This document shows, piece by piece, positions 36,530 to 48,556 of a stretch of DNA of 64,000 nucleotides. Both the position numbers and the translations under genes were made by a program. The notes beneath the pieces are model-generated. The model searched no databases. It saw only the letters and a program-made list of their open reading frames with translations, and was not told the origin of the DNA. Numbering within the stretch: the first letter of the stretch is position 1; every line of letters begins with the position of its first letter. This DNA comes from Haliotis asinina (taxonomy: Eukaryota > Mollusca > Gastropoda > Lepetellida > Haliotidae): contig NC_090290.1 of assembly GCF_037392515.1 (NCBI RefSeq), forward strand, positions 54,386,753 to 54,450,752. The letters are read 5' to 3'.

Positions 36530-36797
36530 TACTGGCATGAATTTAGTTAAATGTGTGCACACGACTTAATTACTGGGCTATAGTGTTGTGTTATATAAGT
36601 ATATATAGGCATCAGCACGGTAACTTAGAGAGCATGCTAGGCCATCTTTGACATGACAAAACAGTTATTTGACTGCCCGTTTACATCTACGACATTACAT
36701 GTATCTCGATTGACGAGCAATGTTCTGTGTTATCATGCATCAGGTAAATATATCATGTAAGACCACCACTTATGCTTGGCCTTATTTGGAGTTGGAT

Positions 36798-36925
36798 GTG
36801 TGAGTAAGTTCATTTTTATGCTGCTTTAAGCAATATTCACACAATGTCGGGCATCAGAAATGGGTTCACATTTTGTCGCCAGAGGGGACACGAAACATGG
36901 GTCTTCGGCGTGACGGTCGAACGCT
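36798..36925 (-). mobile_element. Diverged tRNA-type SINE
   Basis: GTGAGTAAGTTC, GCTGCTTTAAGCAATATTC, CATCAGAAATGGGTTCACA, CATGGGTCTTCGGCGTGACG, CGAACGC is the reverse complement of the tRNA-SINE order; the B-box region has decayed. Confidence 0.65.
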
Positions 36926-39007
36926 ATATATTAGGCGGTGAAAATATGGTTTTCTTGATATAGTTTCATCTTAAACGTTACTACATATTTAAACACATGT
37001 ACATGTAAAGAAACCATGACATTATATTCAGATATTCCAATGGACTCTTACTAATGACATAGTCAATAAACATTTCGGATATAATATGTTTCTACTCAAT
37101 GAACGCATTGAATGCGTACAAAATTAAAAACCAGTTCAACTCTTTCAATTTTTAAAGTCTTATTTTTATAGTCAGGGCCAATATTCCCGATTTAGACTCA
37201 GGTTCTCAATAAGGTTTTCCACATCGATGAACAAATCAGTGCTTTTCTTGGCATCTCGCGTGCACACAATTCTTGATTTAAATTCGCAGAGTGATAGCGA
37301 CATTCCTACAGACAGTAGAAAATGCAATCTATTTTGAGATTGATTTTGTTGATCTGAAATAAAAACTTCATTGGATTTCAACGAGTCTTTCGTGCTGTCG
37401 TTAATCAGCTCAGTGACACCAATCCTATGTAGTTTGTGTTGTCTAGTGTAAGCCTGGATGAAATAGCTCCGTCCCTTCCCGATCATGCCATTTCTATGGG
37501 ATTCAGGACACGTAACAGTTACAGCAAGAATACTGTATATCACGTTTGAGGATATGAGCGACACACAATATGTTGTCAACATTTCGCAGGTTTCCCAAGC
37601 GTATATGATACATCCTTTTCTGTTGATCGTTGATCAGTTAATTGATCTATGCTTGAAGAATCAGAGGGACAAAAACTATTCACACCACTGTATCACCAAA
37701 GGATATCTCCAGCTTTCCAGTCGTGAATTACCACATTGTGTCGAGCAGTATTTCTGCGTCCCCACTTTAGACGTTTTCATGTCAGTTATTTCGACGTACA
37801 ACCAAGCATGCTCTTTTAACATTTACTTGATCGGGTGGAAACCTACCAGACCTCTGTCTCTTCCCTAAGTCTTTCCATCTTTTAGCTTTTCATCATACGT
37901 CCCCGGTTTATTTTCGGGTGAATAGTGTACTCACCAGTGCATGTTTTTGTGTTATGAAGTGTTGCCACCGCAGGTTCACAGCGAACCTTTTCGAGACAAT
38001 TCGAAGTGATCGCTGGCCGGAGGCCCAGCGCCGGTTGTTACTGCCGACAGTTCCAACCTGTCAGTTTTACAACTGGAATCTTTCCCTTGTTTTCCCCGTG
38101 TTATTAACGTTCTGCAATAATCTATGATCCATCATGTTAAGACTTCCGGTATTTCAGCGCGTTGCGCATAGGAATGTCAACCCCCGTCTTTAACACGTAA
38201 AAGTCTCTCTCTGGGTTGTGGGCTTCGATTAATGACTTAGTAGAAACAGCGTGAAACTGTGTATAGTGTAGTCTGTTTTTTGTATTGATTTGACTTCAAC
38301 AAAATGGGCCTGCAGATTTCATTCAGGACCTGTAGGTTTTTTTAAAGCCTGCAGGCGGGAGCAGGCCCTCATGGCCAACTGGCAAATTCAAATACTGCAA
38401 ACACTGCCTCACTGTCGTGCCTCGTGGACTGAATTTCACATGATTAAGATAAAATTGGACTCGTACAATAACATTCTTTTGCTTGCTTTTTGGCAATGAT
38501 GAGAAACGAATGACCAGTTATGTCAGGTTGTGACATGAAAACGCGACGATACCACATCAGCAGTTATTTTACAGAACTGGCACTACAGACACTACAATCA
38601 CGTATACGCCTACCAGCTACTACAATGGCAGTAAACAATCACAGCTGACGAATTAATCGCATCGTCAATATCACTCACAGTAGAAACTATACAGAACAGG
38701 TTATTCCGAACAAATCTCCAACGGCTGAAATGAGATCATACATATATACCCACTTAAATGCACACTCTAAATACTGGGGTACTCGGAAACAAGTTCACAT
38801 TCGTAAAGTGTAAGGGGTGTTAGTTTCTAGCAATACTTGTTTGTAAAAGTGAACAAACTAGGATCACATTACTAGCGGAAGTGAAGTATGACACGAGATG
38901 TTATTTTTAACAACGAACTTGAGGGATACAAGAAAGGTCATTGTTGACACTGTTGACACAGGACGGCAGTTTGAGAGTGGGTGGCGTGAAAGCTATAAAC
39001 AATAGGG
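36926..39007. other. No recognisable gene; overlapping chance ORFs at 37.2-37.9 kb
   Basis: A 136-codon minus frame (37172-37582) and a 127-codon plus frame (37485-37868) overlap partly. Neither shows a domain I know. I cannot exclude an exon, but length alone does not support one. Confidence 0.45.
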
Positions 39008-39018
39008 AAATAGATTGT

Positions 39019-39349
39019 GAGTTTAGTTTTACGCCGCACTCAGCAATATTCCAGCTGTAAGGCGGCAGTCTGTAAATAGTCGAGTCTGGATCAGACAATC
39101 TAGTGATCAACAGTATTGATCCCGGAAGTGGGAAACGATGACAGAAGTCAACCATGTCAGCGGTCCTGACAACCCGATCCCGTTAGTCGCCTCTTACGAC
39201 AAGCACAGTCGCCTTTTATGGCAAGCATGGGTTGCTAGATCTTCACAGGTCGTCAAGCATGGGTTGTTAGATCTTCACAGGTCGTCAAGCATGGGTTGCA
39301 AGATCGTCACGGGTCGTCAAGCATGGGTTGCTAGATCTTCACTGGTCGG
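39019..39349 (-). mobile_element. Abalone-type SINE with four tandem 5'-end units
   Basis: Flanked by AAATAGATTGT (39008-39018) and AAAGAGATTGT (39350-39360), a 10/11 target duplication. The body follows the family order. At the 5' end (right side) the segment beginning AAGCATGGGTTGCTAGATCT occurs four times with exact 32-bp spacing, starting at 39223, 39255, 39287 and 39319. The duplication lies inside the target repeats, so it either was present before insertion or arose within the copy. Confidence 0.88.
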
Positions 39350-39360
39350 AAAGAGATTGT

Positions 39361-41840
39361 AGTTAAAATTTTAGTGGAAGTATCGCCTGGCAGTTGTACT
39401 TAAATGGCGGTATAACAGTGATGATAATGTTCACCTTACATTCACAGAACGCCAGCTTGCAACTAGGTACAGTATTCAGGGCATGCTGATCATCGCATGC
39501 AATGGTCGTCATCTAACTTGACATGTAAATTAAAATGTACTAGAGTCAAAAAAGGTAAAAGGTACCAAACAAAACAAACAGTATGACAGACAGGTCAGAC
39601 CATCCTTCAACATTAATTTTCTCTGATGCAGTCACTCACGCTGTCCGAGATATCTCTCTCATGTGTCTGATCGAGTTAATTTGGGTAAGTTCAGATCAAC
39701 CTCTTACAGTCAGAGCCAGAATTTAGGCAAGCATTGTAATAACGTTCAAAACTCAAACGATTATGAAAGTTGTTCAGTCTACGCCAGATACTGTCAAACC
39801 AGAAAGAAAGAGGAACAAAATGGGAGCCCTGTTTCCTTCCCTTTGGCAATGGTGTTGCTCATCATCACAGGGGCACACTGCACATGACACCCGTTTAAGA
39901 TTTTAAACCGTCAGCAATATGTCTCTAAGAGACGCTGTCTTAAAATACATATACTCTTGAATCGAGACTGGACAAATGTCAACATTGATATTTCCCTCGG
40001 GGTGATAAAGCGACTGGAGGCGCAACTATTTTGGTTGGACAGGACGTCATTCACACTGATGTACAGCTGAATAAACTAGCCGTTATATTCGCCTCACTTT
40101 GGCTTTGTACTCGAGCTCATTGTCTGTTCCACCCTCGTAAACCCTTCATCAGTCAGTACGTCAGAATGTGTATGATCAGTTGCTTAAGCCCTGCATTATC
40201 AAGGAAGATTTCAATGGCACAATATTAATCCTTTAAGGAACAGTACAAGCACATATAGTAACGAGATAACTAGTATTGAACGTTCCAGTTATACAAAAAG
40301 GTATTTTTTTTATTGAATTCCAATAATTTCTGTATTTTTAATGATTCCTCAAACTCGTACTGGAACATAGTCGTCCAATACATAGAACCCAGTCGTCGAT
40401 GCTTGATGACTGCATCACATGTACTAGTACTTCTTTGTTAGAGTGTTCAGACTTGACGAGAATTATCAATTAAAAACGTTTCAAGTGAGTCTTCACCACT
40501 CTTCTGGACAAAACGACTATTGTTGCTCTCGCAACTTTAACTCGTTCTGGGTGTCTCACGTCCGAAGTAATTCCAGATGTTCATGAGAAATTGTCCATTG
40601 ATCTACGCGTCCAGGAAGTATTTGTTGTCGTTGTCAAGCAAGTGGTCATTCACAGAAGAAAATATATCGTATATCCATAAAAATTGTCGTCATTCCTTTT
40701 TCACTCAGCTTTTAATATGCCAAGTAAAAAGGAAGTCAAGTTTGGAGACCTTGAAAGAAAACATTCTTTAGTTTTGGAGGAATTATGTTTTTAAAATAAT
40801 TTTTCATATGCACATGTCAAAGCTGTGGAACATGATACAGCGGATATAAAGTAAAGATTGAATATATACGAACCACCAGCTCAAAGAGGGTGATCAGATA
40901 TTGAATAATGAGGCTGACATTGCTTGGCGACACTCTTGCAATCGGCATAGGCAATATTATGCACCTCAGTTTTATAAGTACAAGCAGGAAAAAGAAAAAT
41001 AACTCTAAGAATGACAGTGGTTCAGACTGTCCTGAATTATTTTCATAGCATGCCCTACATATCGCCTTTGAGTCACAGGGTCTGATAATGTGCACTATCA
41101 GCTCTTGAAACGTGGGAAACGTTTGCCGGTATCATGTCTCGGGATCAAAGATGGTCTTCGGGGAATTTTCCAGCTTCATAGTATAATGCACCTGTAGTCC
41201 ACAGAATGGGCGAGATCATACAGATCCATCGAATATCCGATCAGTATCTCTAACCAGATGCGTCTGTAAAACCACGACACGAATGGTAAATAATAGATTT
41301 ATTTGGAAATCAATAACCTCATTAGAGATTGTCAGTATGAATTCCGGAAAATGACAGTACTGTTGATCATTAAGTACGATAAGAATACATTTATAGTCTA
41401 GTAACTTAAAAACATGTTGCATCAATTTTCTTTGACCTTGAGGAAGTGTGCAATACAGCCTCGGAGCATGGCATTGCATATGTTTTACATATAGTTTAAG
41501 AGGTTGTTGACCTCCGTCTATATCTGTTTTCTGCAGACAGTCAGTTTCAACTCCGAATGGGTTCAACCAAACCTGATTCTTACAATCAGTCAAAGGTGTT
41601 AACTGATTCAGTAGATGGATCTCTTTTTGTGGAAGAATTTGATATTTCTTGTCGTGAAATTATGCATAGAAAAAGGCAGTTTTCCTCTCTTCACAACTGG
41701 TTTCTTCGACAGTTAGTTCAAATTTGTAAATCTAAGACTAATTGTATACACCTTTGTAAAAAATATAAACCAAAGACACCGAAAAGTATATTTAGATAGT
41801 ACGCCTATTAATGTTGTGTAAATCTTAATGTGCAAAGGGG
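39361..41840. other. No recognisable gene
   Basis: A 125-codon minus frame (41216-41593) is the longest; no domain recognised. Confidence 0.5.
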
Positions 41841-42018
41841 CCCGTGAAGATCCGTTTTAGACTATATCTAGAGGGATGCAGTGGTCAGGCTCACTGACCT
41901 GATTGGCACAGGTCATTGTTTCCCAGTTGCATAGATCGATGCTCATGATGTTGATCACTGGATTGCCTGGTCCAGACCGCCGCCATATCACGTACTAATG
42001 TGCGAAGTGCTGTGTTTA
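41841..42018 (+). mobile_element. Abalone-type SINE with internal deletion
   Basis: Starts CCCGTGAAGATCCG (family 5' end), then GTGGTCAGGCTCACTGACCT, CATAGATCGATGCTCATGAT, TTGATCACTGGATTGCCTGG and GACCGCCGCCATATCAC; the 3' tail is degraded. The segment between the 5' end and GGTGGTCAGG is deleted. Confidence 0.8.
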
Positions 42019-42962
42019 ATTTTAGTCATGCGTATGGTTATATGTTGATATTGTTTGCGGTTATGCCTCATATGGGGATTGAAGTAGAGTAAAATCAACA
42101 TCCTTTTCAAAAGGGCATGTAAGATAAGCTGATACAGGCCTATATATTTGCCTACATTTTAACCACAAAATATTTGTTTAAATTTAATCTCTAACTAAAC
42201 TTGCAACAATCACCAGTACCGGTATACATATTGCTAGGAATAATGGCGGAAGCAGAGGCACGACAACCTTATGAGTCTCTGATTGCAACTGTACACCGAC
42301 CGTCTTTTATGGTAATTTCATTGTAAGGTAAGAAAAGAGTTATTTTGGATAGATAAATAGATTTTATATCCTCTTATAGAATGCACAAACTGATGTAGGG
42401 AACAGAATTCGAATAAACATAATGTGTCCCCGCGGGCTACCTTCAGACTATCTGATTAATATCTGGTTTGTGGTTGTGCCATCTGACAAGCCTCAGTAAA
42501 ACGATCGGTATAAAGAAAACATCTAATTGTATGGTCAGAGAGTACGATATACGTAACTCGAGCTAGCAAAGAGGACGTGACTCATATGCCCCAGGGGTGC
42601 AGCACAGACACTCATGTACAACAACAACAACAACAAAATCCCCATCCTTCCAAATATGTTGTCTTGGAGCATCGGCTTGTCCATTATCCTGAAAACAAAT
42701 CGCAGTAGTGTAAACTGTGTGCTTTTCCCGGAAAATAATTTAATAAAAACATATTCAAATGGCACTATTGCTGCATAGTGGTCCAAGTCATCAACCAAGT
42801 ATCTACACCTCAGTTCAGTGTAAAAATCCCAAGATCCCCCCAGTGACATCCCCGATATTTTGTCTATCATGAGTTGTAATCTTCCTCTGGAGAATATTGA
42901 AAGTTACACATGTGACTGTGTGTCTGGTGGAACAGCTGAACATCAGTTCATCGACGATTTTC
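42019..42962. other. No recognisable gene; short CAA run
   Basis: (CAA)n at 42619-42636. An ATGGCGGAAGCAG start context at 42243 leads to a 27-codon frame only. Confidence 0.45.
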
Positions 42963-43273
42963 ATATTAGTGGTGCATGATGCTATTCGGCTATGAAGATC
43001 CCTCTCTCTTAACACAAGCATGATGCATTTAGGCTATGAAGATCCCTCTCTTAACAAAATCATGGTGCTATTCGGCTATGAAGATCATTGTCTTAACACA
43101 ATCATGATGCTATTCGGCTAAAAAGATCCCTCTCTAAACACAATCATGGTGCTATTCGGCTAAAAAGATCCCTCTCTAAACACAATCATGGTGCTATTCG
43201 GCTAAAAAGATCCCTCTCTAAACACAATCATGGTGCTATTCGGCTAAAACGATCCCTCTCTAAACACAATCAT
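42963..43273. repeat. 42-bp minisatellite, about 7 units
   Basis: Unit core GGTGCTATTCGGCTAAAAAG then ATCCCTCTCTAAACACAATC. The first units are more diverged (GGCTATGAAGATC, varied length), while the last four are nearly identical at 42 bp spacing. Homogenisation at one edge is typical of an array still growing there. Confidence 0.88.
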
Positions 43274-43595
43274 GTATCGCATATATGCATTCAACATCCC
43301 GTCCACAGTATTCGGTTGCAGTGGGTCATGTGCAGTTACTGCTGTGTCGATGAATAAGTGTATCAGGGCGGAATAACACGACGTCTGAACAGAACAGAAC
43401 AGGATATGTTTTATGGCGAGCACGCAACACTTGAGATGCTTGTATTTGTATTCGGTTACTGAAGAGATGGTGTTGTAGGAAACATGATCATGACGGAGCC
43501 TCCTAAGGCCTACAGTGATAAACACCTACACTGTATACGTTTATGCATCAGATGTATCAAGTACTTGCAGGATTTGGTTGGTTTTTGTGTTGGAT

Positions 43596-44200
43596 GAGGC
43601 GGTTCAGAAATCAGCTGGATGGACTGAGGCTGTACAGGGCTCAGTTAGATGGAGTGAGGCGTTACTGAGATCAGTTGGATGGAGTGAGGCGTTACTGGGA
43701 TCAGTTGGATGGAGTGAGGCGATGCAGGGGTCAGCTGACTGAAGTGAGGTGGTACAGGGATCAGTTTGATGGGGTGAGGCGATACATAGGTCAGTTGGAT
43801 GGAGTGAGGCGTTACTGGGATCAGTTGGATGGACTGAGTCGATGCAGGGGTCAGATGGAGGGACTAGGGTGATAGAGGGATCAGTTGGATGGAGTGAGGC
43901 GTTACTGGGATCAGTTGGATGGAGTGAGGCGTTACTGGGATCAGTTGGATGGAGTGAGGCGTTACTGGGATCAGTTTGATGGACTGAGGCGATGCAGGGG
44001 TCAGATGGAGGGACTGAGGTGATAGAGGGATCAGTTGGATGGAGTACGGCGTTACTGGGATCAGTTGAATGGACTGAGGCGATGCAGGGGTCAGCTGACT
44101 GAAGTGAGGTGGTACAGGGATCAGTTTGATGGGGTGAGGCGATACAGAAGTCAGTTGGATAGACTGAGGCGGTACATGGGTCACTTGGATGGACTGAATA
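43596..44200. repeat. 30-bp minisatellite, about 20 units
   Basis: Unit ATCAGTTGGATGGAGTGAGG followed by CGTTACTGGG. Because 30 bp is ten codons, parts of several frames are open on both strands (plus strand DQLDGVRRYW repeats; minus strand IQLIPVTPHS repeats). Variant units recur in blocks. GCAGGGGTCAGCTGACTGAA with its neighbours appears at about 43726 and 44086 (360 bp apart, 12 units), and a GGTCAGATGGAGGGACT block recurs 150 bp apart (5 units). This points to multi-unit duplications rather than single-unit slippage. Confidence 0.92.
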
Positions 44201-44810
44201 TTACTAAATGTGGCGTAAAACTAGTCTCACCCAGTCCACGCGTGTACACTGTGTACAATCCTGGTCGTGATGTTACGTAAATATTCTAAATGCGTTTAAC
44301 CAAGTTTCTCACTTGATGAACGAAACAACAATCCCATTTCCCAAAACTGCATTTACAGTGAAAACTTTATTCATGATAGATGCCATGGTTACCAGTCTGT
44401 GCATATGCACTGCTTACGATGCACCCAGTGTATGGCGGCATGGAGTCCTTGGTGTCTGATAATCGTAACTTAGAAGCTCATGCACCAGGGCTGGAACGGG
44501 GGTCTTATTGACATATCAAGTTTACAGTGTGACAGTCTGGCAGTTCCTAATGCTGGGAACATGTAGTCACCGACTCGAGGGAATTCAGTACTGTGTGATA
44601 TAGACAGGTCATGACTTGGGTGTATTGGTAGCAGGGACGTGTCAGATCACCGGATGTCCACGTCACTTTGGATGAGATCCATTCCAGGAAACATGGAGGT
44701 ATCCGCCATTTTATCGTTCAACATTCGTTTTGAAGATAGTACAAGTATGAATGCAGAAAGCCACTCAGAAAGTTGTCTGATAAATGGGATTACAGGTACA
44801 GATGTTTGTA

Positions 44811-44895
44811 CTTTGGGGGTTAAGACCCATCCAGGATTCGAACACACACTCTCAGAGTCAGGAACCTAATCGCCAACACAGGGAGTCTGCAATAT
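44811..44895 (-). mobile_element. tRNA(Ser/Leu)-like SINE head, second copy
   Basis: CCCATCCAGGATTCGAACAC then CTCAGAGTCAGGAACCTAAT and CGCCAACACA align with the minus-strand tRNA-like unit at 16985-17095. The B box reads GTTCGAATCC on the minus strand; the A-box half is lost. Confidence 0.6.
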
Positions 44896-45476
44896 AACGG
44901 ACTCTGAGACCGTGGATTCCACTAAAAGGGAAATTCGACAACATGTATTCTTTATGTAACTTTCATAAGACCAGTTATGAGACTTCCATGTTTGAGCCAG
45001 TGAGAGGGTTTGGTGTCAAATTTCCTGCTACAAAGATCTCCACGAAGGCCGTTTGACTCTCGCTCTAACTAGGCTCTATCAAATATCAAATTGCTTCCTG
45101 GTAGATATGTGAGGACATTTCAGTGTTTGACTTGAAGAACAGTTACACTGTTGATGTCATATGCAGTTCCCTAACGGTCTTCCGCGACCTATCGCGACCT
45201 TTGTTGTTAATATCTGAAAGCGTCAAAAACAACACGTTCGTCCAGAACAGTACAATCGACTCTGTTGTTAACAGAGAAATCCTATAAATATTGAAAGGGT
45301 TTGCCTCCTTTTTTAAGTGCTTATATGTGATGGAGCGCAAAGTAGATAGTGGCCATCGACCATATCTAGCCAGCTGTCATTACTGATTTCAATACATGTC
45401 GAGATGTGGTCAGTGGCCACGACTGGACGGATGAGAGATCAGGAGGTCACTGTAAAGCCATAAAGTCAATGTTTAT
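44896..45476. other. No recognisable feature
   Basis: Left flank of the ISL2EU element; AT-rich with only short frames. Confidence 0.5.
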
Positions 45477-45555
45477 AGACCATTCTTAATTTTTATGCAT
45501 GTGACCTTTGACCGATATCAAAACGAGGTTATACCCGCGAAATCTGCGAATCGTG

Positions 45556-47137
45556 ATGGCGACGAAATCTGGAAGCGATCTGACAGCTGTACCGTCTCTC
45601 ACTTTTTCCTTCGTGGAGACTTATATTCAGATGAACAGCAGAAGTGCCGGTACTTCCCAACTGAACAAAGGCTTCAAATATTACAGTGAAGGTTTCATTT
45701 TCAATTTGCGAAGTAAGTTTCATTCATCAATTTCCATCTGTAAATGGTAACTATCGCACTGGCTGTCAATGTCATTATGTCATTGCCGATTTATGACTGA
45801 AGATGTTTTTATTTTCACATAACATGTTATCATATAAATACGGGACACGCTAATTATTATGATGTGCAACGCAGAAGCTCTTTTGTGACTTCTTTTAGTT
45901 AGATTAATGACAGACATTTACAATGTTTACATGTCACTGTGACCTACATTCAAGCATGTCAATAATCAAGGTAGTAATTGTCAGATCATATTATGTTAAA
46001 TTCATATAAAATTATTCCAAGTAATTTCTATTTTCTTGTCTTGTATCTTTTTTCACTTGTAATCGTTTCCTTGCAGCATCATGTGATGACACATCTTGTG
46101 TAATAACAGCTGGCTGTCACCGTTCCATGAAGAAAAATGAATCGCCACATAAAGTAACTGTAAGTTGGGTACATGATATTGTCTGGAAACAAAATATATA
46201 TTGTGTTTATTAATTGTGATAGCCTAGAGCCTAGTTGATTCATTTCATACAAGTACATGTACTATTAAATGCAGGTCACCTTAGAGATCAGTCCAGTGGT
46301 CAGAGTGGTCAGTACCAGCTGGAACTGTGCTACAGGTCAGAGCCAGTGCTGTGGTCATGTGACAGATATGTCATGAGCCTATTTCTATTAGGGATGGCAA
46401 TTTTCCACGGAAATCAGGTCCTCCTGTTTCCTTTCGTGTTCTATGTATAATATTAATATATGTCTGGGTATTTTTAACTCAGGATCTGATTCTGTCATTC
46501 CTATTGTTTGAAAATATGTTTTTCTTCCACAGGTGTTTTATACCTGATGGCCCACTATAAGCACCGAGGACTGAAGTCCATCCCACGGGATGTTGCCAAG
46601 ACCTCCATGCCACAGACATGGCACATCCCTAGGCTGGATAAAATAGCCGATATGTCAGTACCAGAGGTAAAGGTGTCTGGTTACAAGAATGATGGAGAGG
46701 ACCGGCCTGTGAAATCAACCCTCTACAACCCCATTAGGTCTGCCCTTGCACCGTTGTAACCGTTTTTGTCATCTCGCAAGTTAAATTATCCCAGAGCAGC
46801 ATGGATGGCTGCTTCTCCAGACCGAAAGGTGCTAGACCCCAGGTCCAACCCTCCTTTTGGCCTACTGGAGGTGAAGTGTCCAGACCTGCGGAATAAGGAC
46901 CTCCATGATCTGCCCTACCTCAGCCGGAAAGACAATGGCCAGCTTGCTCTTAAGATAACATCAAACTACTATCATCAGATCCAGATGCAGCTGGCAGTGA
47001 CTGGTTTGAAGTGGTGTGATTTGTTTGTATGGTCTGAAAGGCAACACCATCTTGAGAGAATTGACTTTTGTCCTGAGAGTTGGCAAAGTGTGGCAGACAA
47101 GGCAGATAAATTCTACTTTGATTACATTCTCTCTTAG
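45556..47137 (+). pseudogene. SWIM-YqaJ exonuclease-like gene of ISL2EU, internally deleted
   Basis: YqaJ-type proteins are phage-lambda-exonuclease-like nucleases that eukaryotic ISL2EU elements carry beside their transposase. I infer exons at 45556-45712 (MATKSGSDLTAVPSL..., GFKYYSEGFIFNL), 46077-46159 (SCDDTSCVITAGCHRSMKKN) and 46275-46364 (ISPVVRVVS, then NCATGQSQCCGHVT, a SWIM zinc-finger remnant). These have AG acceptors and GTAAGT donors, except that the third donor reads CAGATATGT where GT is expected. Next comes 46533-46759 (GVLYLMAHYKHRGLKSIP, PQTWHIPR, TLYNPIR), then after a stop the catalytic half 46784-47137 (AAWMAASPD, FGLLEVKCP with the E-x-K motif, YYHQIQMQLAVTG, CDLFVW). About 200 residues normally lying between NPIR and the catalytic half are absent. 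Stop, deletion and splice-site loss make it a pseudogene. Confidence 0.88.
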
Positions 47138-48556
47138 GGTCTTTATCACTCTGTTACCAGTCATTTCTCTGTCTATTTTAATTACCTATATAATCAGCAT
47201 TATTCTCAACATCAAGACAGATGAAATTAGATCATTAGATTTAATGCATTCAGAAAAATACAACAAAGGTAAACCTCTTTCATTGTTTAATTGAGGTAAG
47301 CATGTCACATATACATAAGACATTTTACCTTTTCATATTTATATTGTAATTTATCCTTTTTGAAACAAAACCTTACAATAGTATGGTATGGGCTAAGGGG
47401 AGATAATCACAGTTCCAGGAAATAATTTTGTGAATTTTTACTGAAGCTGTTATGATGCATTCGCATATCCGGTGAATTGAACCATAGCCTTTCATGAATT
47501 CAGTTCATTATATAGTCCCCAGTACCAAATATGAATGATTTACATTTGTTTTAATGGAGCATGTGTTACTTGAGCCCTTATGTCTATTTTCAAAGTGAAA
47601 TATGCAAAAATGTAATATGTACTAGCCTTGCAGAAGTGCAAGTTATGTTGGTTTGCAGTTGTTGCACTTAGTACTGTGGACTATGTCAGACCACTGGTTA
47701 TTACTATTGGGGTTCCGTATTATTCATTAATCACTTAATCAGGGCTACAGATAAGGAGCGTACAGGCGTAATGTACGCCTAAAACTCAATGACATACGAC
47801 ATAATATAAGATTTCAAGCGTATCATGTATGCACATAAATACCTTTCTACGTCAAACATAAATGAAGTTTAATGAAGTTTAAGATGAAAAGTTGTTTAAT
47901 ATTATAAATAACAAACTATTTCCCCGGCTTGCTGACTCAAAAATATACCAATACTCTTTCAAACCTCTCAGTACACTTCCACTTGCAGCATGAGGGGTAA
48001 TTACACACACACACCGAAAAGTTTTCTAGAGCCCTGCTTAACTAAATTATTGCATTCATGAATAATAATTTGTTACCAAATAGTTGTGATACATGTCATA
48101 TTCAGCACTTAGAGTATCCGTTGCAATCCTTACTTTTACCATCTTCTGTTTCCAGTACAAAATACCGACACCTATAAGCCTATAAAATTTAATAGATCTG
48201 TATATTCAGAAATTTTACATTTCATGAATATTACATATTTCACCATTTGTCAAAAAAAAATTCTTATATTGCTGCAGCACTGATTCAATGAAATGTAATT
48301 ATGACATATTTTAAGGTTTGAAAAAAGATATGAAAAACCACAGCATATCATCTGTAAGTACAAATTTCTGTTTAGAATTTCCACTGTCACTACAGTTTCA
48401 TTATGTGCACTGAATCTATTACAGACTGATGAAAACTAACACTGTACATAAATACTCTCTTATAGCATTAATGTAAATATGATGTATATTTTATGATCTC
48501 ATAAAAATAAATTGCACATTTCTATTAATGAACATGAACACTCAATCAGTTTTCAT
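47138..48556. other. Gene-free centre of the ISL2EU element
   Basis: AT-rich spacer between the 3' ends of two convergent genes. I see no open frame or nested repeat of note. Confidence 0.6.

Noticed and set aside
43515-44280. Possible repeat-protein gene with DQLDGVRRYW units
   Set aside because: Frames are open on both strands because the unit is 30 bp, and breaks occur between blocks; best explained as a minisatellite.
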